Below, one piece after another: positions 12,101 to 15,100 of a stretch of 17,500 nt of DNA. Every line of letters begins with the position of its first letter. Within the stretch, counting starts at the first letter, position 1. The stretch is from Symbiodinium natans. Lineage: Eukaryota > Sar > Dinophyceae > Suessiales > Symbiodiniaceae. The notes beneath the pieces were generated by a model, which had not been told where the DNA came from, ran no database searches, and saw only the letters and a program-made list of their open reading frames with translations. The translations under genes and the position numbers were made by a program. Where the stretch lies: NCBI GenBank assembly GCA_905221605.1, contig CAJNDS010002024.1, forward strand, positions 673,263-690,762, in the 5' to 3' direction.

Positions 12101-15100
12101 ATACTGACAATGGGTTACTAAGTACCCTGAACCTCTAAGTATAACACGAGGTGGCAGGGCTGTAATCTGGGGATCAGGACCCAAACCCCAAAACTCCACA
12201 CCCTAGATCCCGAAGCCCGACTTGAGTCTCTACACACTAAAACCCAGCTGAGCCCAAACGCCGAAACCGCCAAACCCTAGACTCTAAACCCTAAAGCCTA
12301 CACCGCACCACTCTAGACTCTAGACCCTAAATCCGTGAAACCCTAGACTCTAAACATCTCTAAACCCTAACCGCTAAAACCCTAAACCCTAAACCCCAAA
12401 CCCCCCAAAACCCGAAACCCTAACCCCCAAAAAACCCTGAACCCTAAACCCCCAAAAACCCGAAACCCCAAACCCTAAACCCTAAACCCGAAACCCTAAA
12501 CCCTAAACCCGAAACCCCAAACCCTAAACCCTAAACCCGAAACCCTAAACCCTAAACCCCAAAACCCCCCTGAAAGCAGGATCCAGGCACTGCTCGCGCA
12601 TGGACCGCCCCTCGCCCGCATCAGGAGCCGGAGCTTCGGCCATGCCTGCCCAAAGGGGATTAGGGGTTTAGGGTTTAGGGTTTAGGGTTTAGGGTTTGGG
12701 GTTTTAGGTTTTAGGGTTTAGGGTTTAGGGTTTAGGGTTTAGGGTTTAGGGTTTAGGGTTTAGGGTTTAGGGTTTAGGGTTTAGGGTTTTAGTGTTTAGG
12801 GTTTAGGGTTTAGGGTTTAGGGTTTAGGGTTTAGGGTTTAGGGTTTAGGGTTTAGGGTTTAGGGTTTAGGGTTTAGGGTATTTGGGTTTAGGGTTTAGGG
12901 TTTAGGGTTTAGGGTCAAGGGTGCTGGCAATGAGTTGTCCGAATATAGGGGCCTTAATAATTCAGTTCGGGTTTTGCGGAGTTATGGATCATCAGGGAAT
13001 ACAGCACTCTTAGCGACCCCTATAGCAGGGCCTAAACCCTCAACCCTCAACCCTAAACCCTAAACCCTCACCCCTAAACCCTGAACCCCAAACCCTAAAC
13101 CGAAAACCCCTGAAGCCCTAAACCTCTAAACCCCTGAACCCCAAACCCCAAACCCTAATGTTGCACCCGCAATATTCTAGGGGGACGCTATTATGAAAAG
13201 CTTTTCGGCTATTCAGGATCTTGGCCCTTGGTTTTGGCGGTCCGCTATAATGAAAAGTTTTCGGGCCGTGACTGTTTTTTTTTTAATGGTTTTTGAGGTC
13301 CAAGTTCTTAGTTTGAGATCTGGTTCAATCCCCTAATCCCCTTCCCTGCCTGACTGTTTGGTTTTTTTTCTTTACTTCAGGGTCCTCGTCTGTTTGTTTG
13401 GGGGGGGGGTTACATTATGAAAGCAGGTCCAACATTAAACCCCAAACCCTAAACCCCTCTACTACTCCGCAGTAGCGCCTGCCGTCAGGGCCTGCATCGA
13501 CCACTGCGCTCGCTCGATCTCCTGGCGGCTCTACGAGCAGGCTTCGCACGGGTTTTTAGGGGTTTAGGGTTTAGGGTTTTAGGGTTTAGGGTTTAGGGTT
13601 TAGGGTTTAGGGTTTAGGGTTTAGGGTTTAGGGTTTAGGGTTTAGGGTTTAGGGTTTAGGGTTTAAGGCTTAGGGTTGAGGGTTGAGGGTTTCGGGCCTA
13701 GGGTATAGGAGTTTAGGGTTTAGGGTTTCGGGTTGAGGAGGAGTTTAGGATTTAGGATTTGTGGGTGAGCACGCCCCGCCGCGCTCTTGAACTTGGCATC
13801 TCTCAGCTCTTGCGGCGGCAGCTCTGGCCGACAGCTGTGTTTGCCTGCTGGCCGTTTTTTCACGGCGGTCTTCCTCACTGCCTTGCACTTCGTTTTTCGG
13901 CCTGGCTTGCTCTCTCCTCGGCTGCGGCGCCTGGGCTTGACGCTGGGCAGGCCTTGCAGTGCGAGGCTTGGAGATGCGAGGGGGGGGGGGGTGCGTGGGT
14001 GGTGCTTAAGTGCCCCGAGGACTGCGCTCACTGAGAAGGTACCCCAAACCCAAGCCAGACACCCATCATCCCTCGAACCCTTCTTAAAGGCAATTCCCAA
14101 CCCCTAGGATCCTTTGGACTTGCTATTGAATCCGGGATTTAGGTTTTAGGGTATCCTGAACTACCCTCACAACCCCAAAACCCTAAAACCCTAAAGCCCA
14201 AAACCCTAAACCCTGAACTCTATACTGGTCGCATTGGAGTCAGTTAGCAGATGCTATTCCCATTTTCTAGCCATGCACCGGCCCCTAGCCCTGGCGTTGG
14301 CTGTTGGTTACCGGCTTTGTTGGTTAGGCCTACACCCTAAACCCTAAACCCTAAACCCTAAACCCAAAACCCTAAAGGGCTTCAGGGCCGCAGGGCTTCA
14401 GGGCCGATGTAGGGTCTTGGGCTTGTTCCGTTGTTGGCTCCAAGCTGGGTGTGCGTTTCACTTCTCTTTCCCATGGTGTGTTACAACTCCGCTTCTGCAT
14501 CTAGCTGAGGTGGCAGGGTTGAGGCCCTAAACCCTAAACCCTAAACCCTAAGCCCCAAACCCTAAACCACCCAGCCCAGGAAGGAGAAAAGAAACATTGA
14601 GGGTTTAGGGTTTAGGGTTTAGGGTTTAGGGTTTAGGGTTTAGGGTTGAGGGTTTAGGGTTTAGGGTTTAGGGTTTTTCCCATCGGTCCTTCTTTGTGGT
14701 TTCATCCTCCTCTGTGAGCTTGTCATACTTGGTCTTCTCTTTCCTGGGAATGGGCTCGCTTTTGGCCGTAAAGCCCTACATCCTAAAAGCCCGAAGGGCT
14801 TGGGGTGTGGCACTTAAGGTCCTACAACCCTCAAGCCCGAACCCGAATTCCCAGCTAATCACATTCGGTAATCCGGCCTACACCCTGAAACCTAAACCAC
14901 AAACCCTCCACCCCAAACCCTGAACAGGCCCTAACCCCTAAACCCCACAACCACGGAATTGGGCTTAGGGTTTCGGGTTTAGGGTTTAGGGTTTCGGGTT
15001 TAGGGTTTAGGGCGGGTTTGGGGTTTAGGGGCGTTGTTAACATCGCTAAGCAGCCTTCGTCAACTTGCCGGTGCTTGAACTTAGGGTGAAGAGGCCCAGG

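Larger units (their letters stand above)
11642..12590 (-). other. intron 7
   Basis: Plus-strand content: TTTAGGG 11690-11795, unique spacer 11800-12180 containing fold-back 12008-12136, then a long, partly degraded CCCTAAA region 12180-12568. That region contains a higher-order repeat with CCCGAAA at 12473-12560. Confidence 0.85.
12646..13478 (-). other. intron 6
   Basis: Plus-strand content: the longest TTTAGGG array 12662-12916, spacer, degenerate CCCTAAA 13030-13160, a unique spacer with a direct repeat (13186-13208 and 13243-13264), T-rich sequence, G9 near 13400, and a short CCCTAAA 13435-13460. Confidence 0.85.

Noticed and set aside
14855-15043. Open frame rich in NPKP repeats
   Set aside because: Translation of CCCTAAA-type repeats on the minus strand, with no protein-like unique part.
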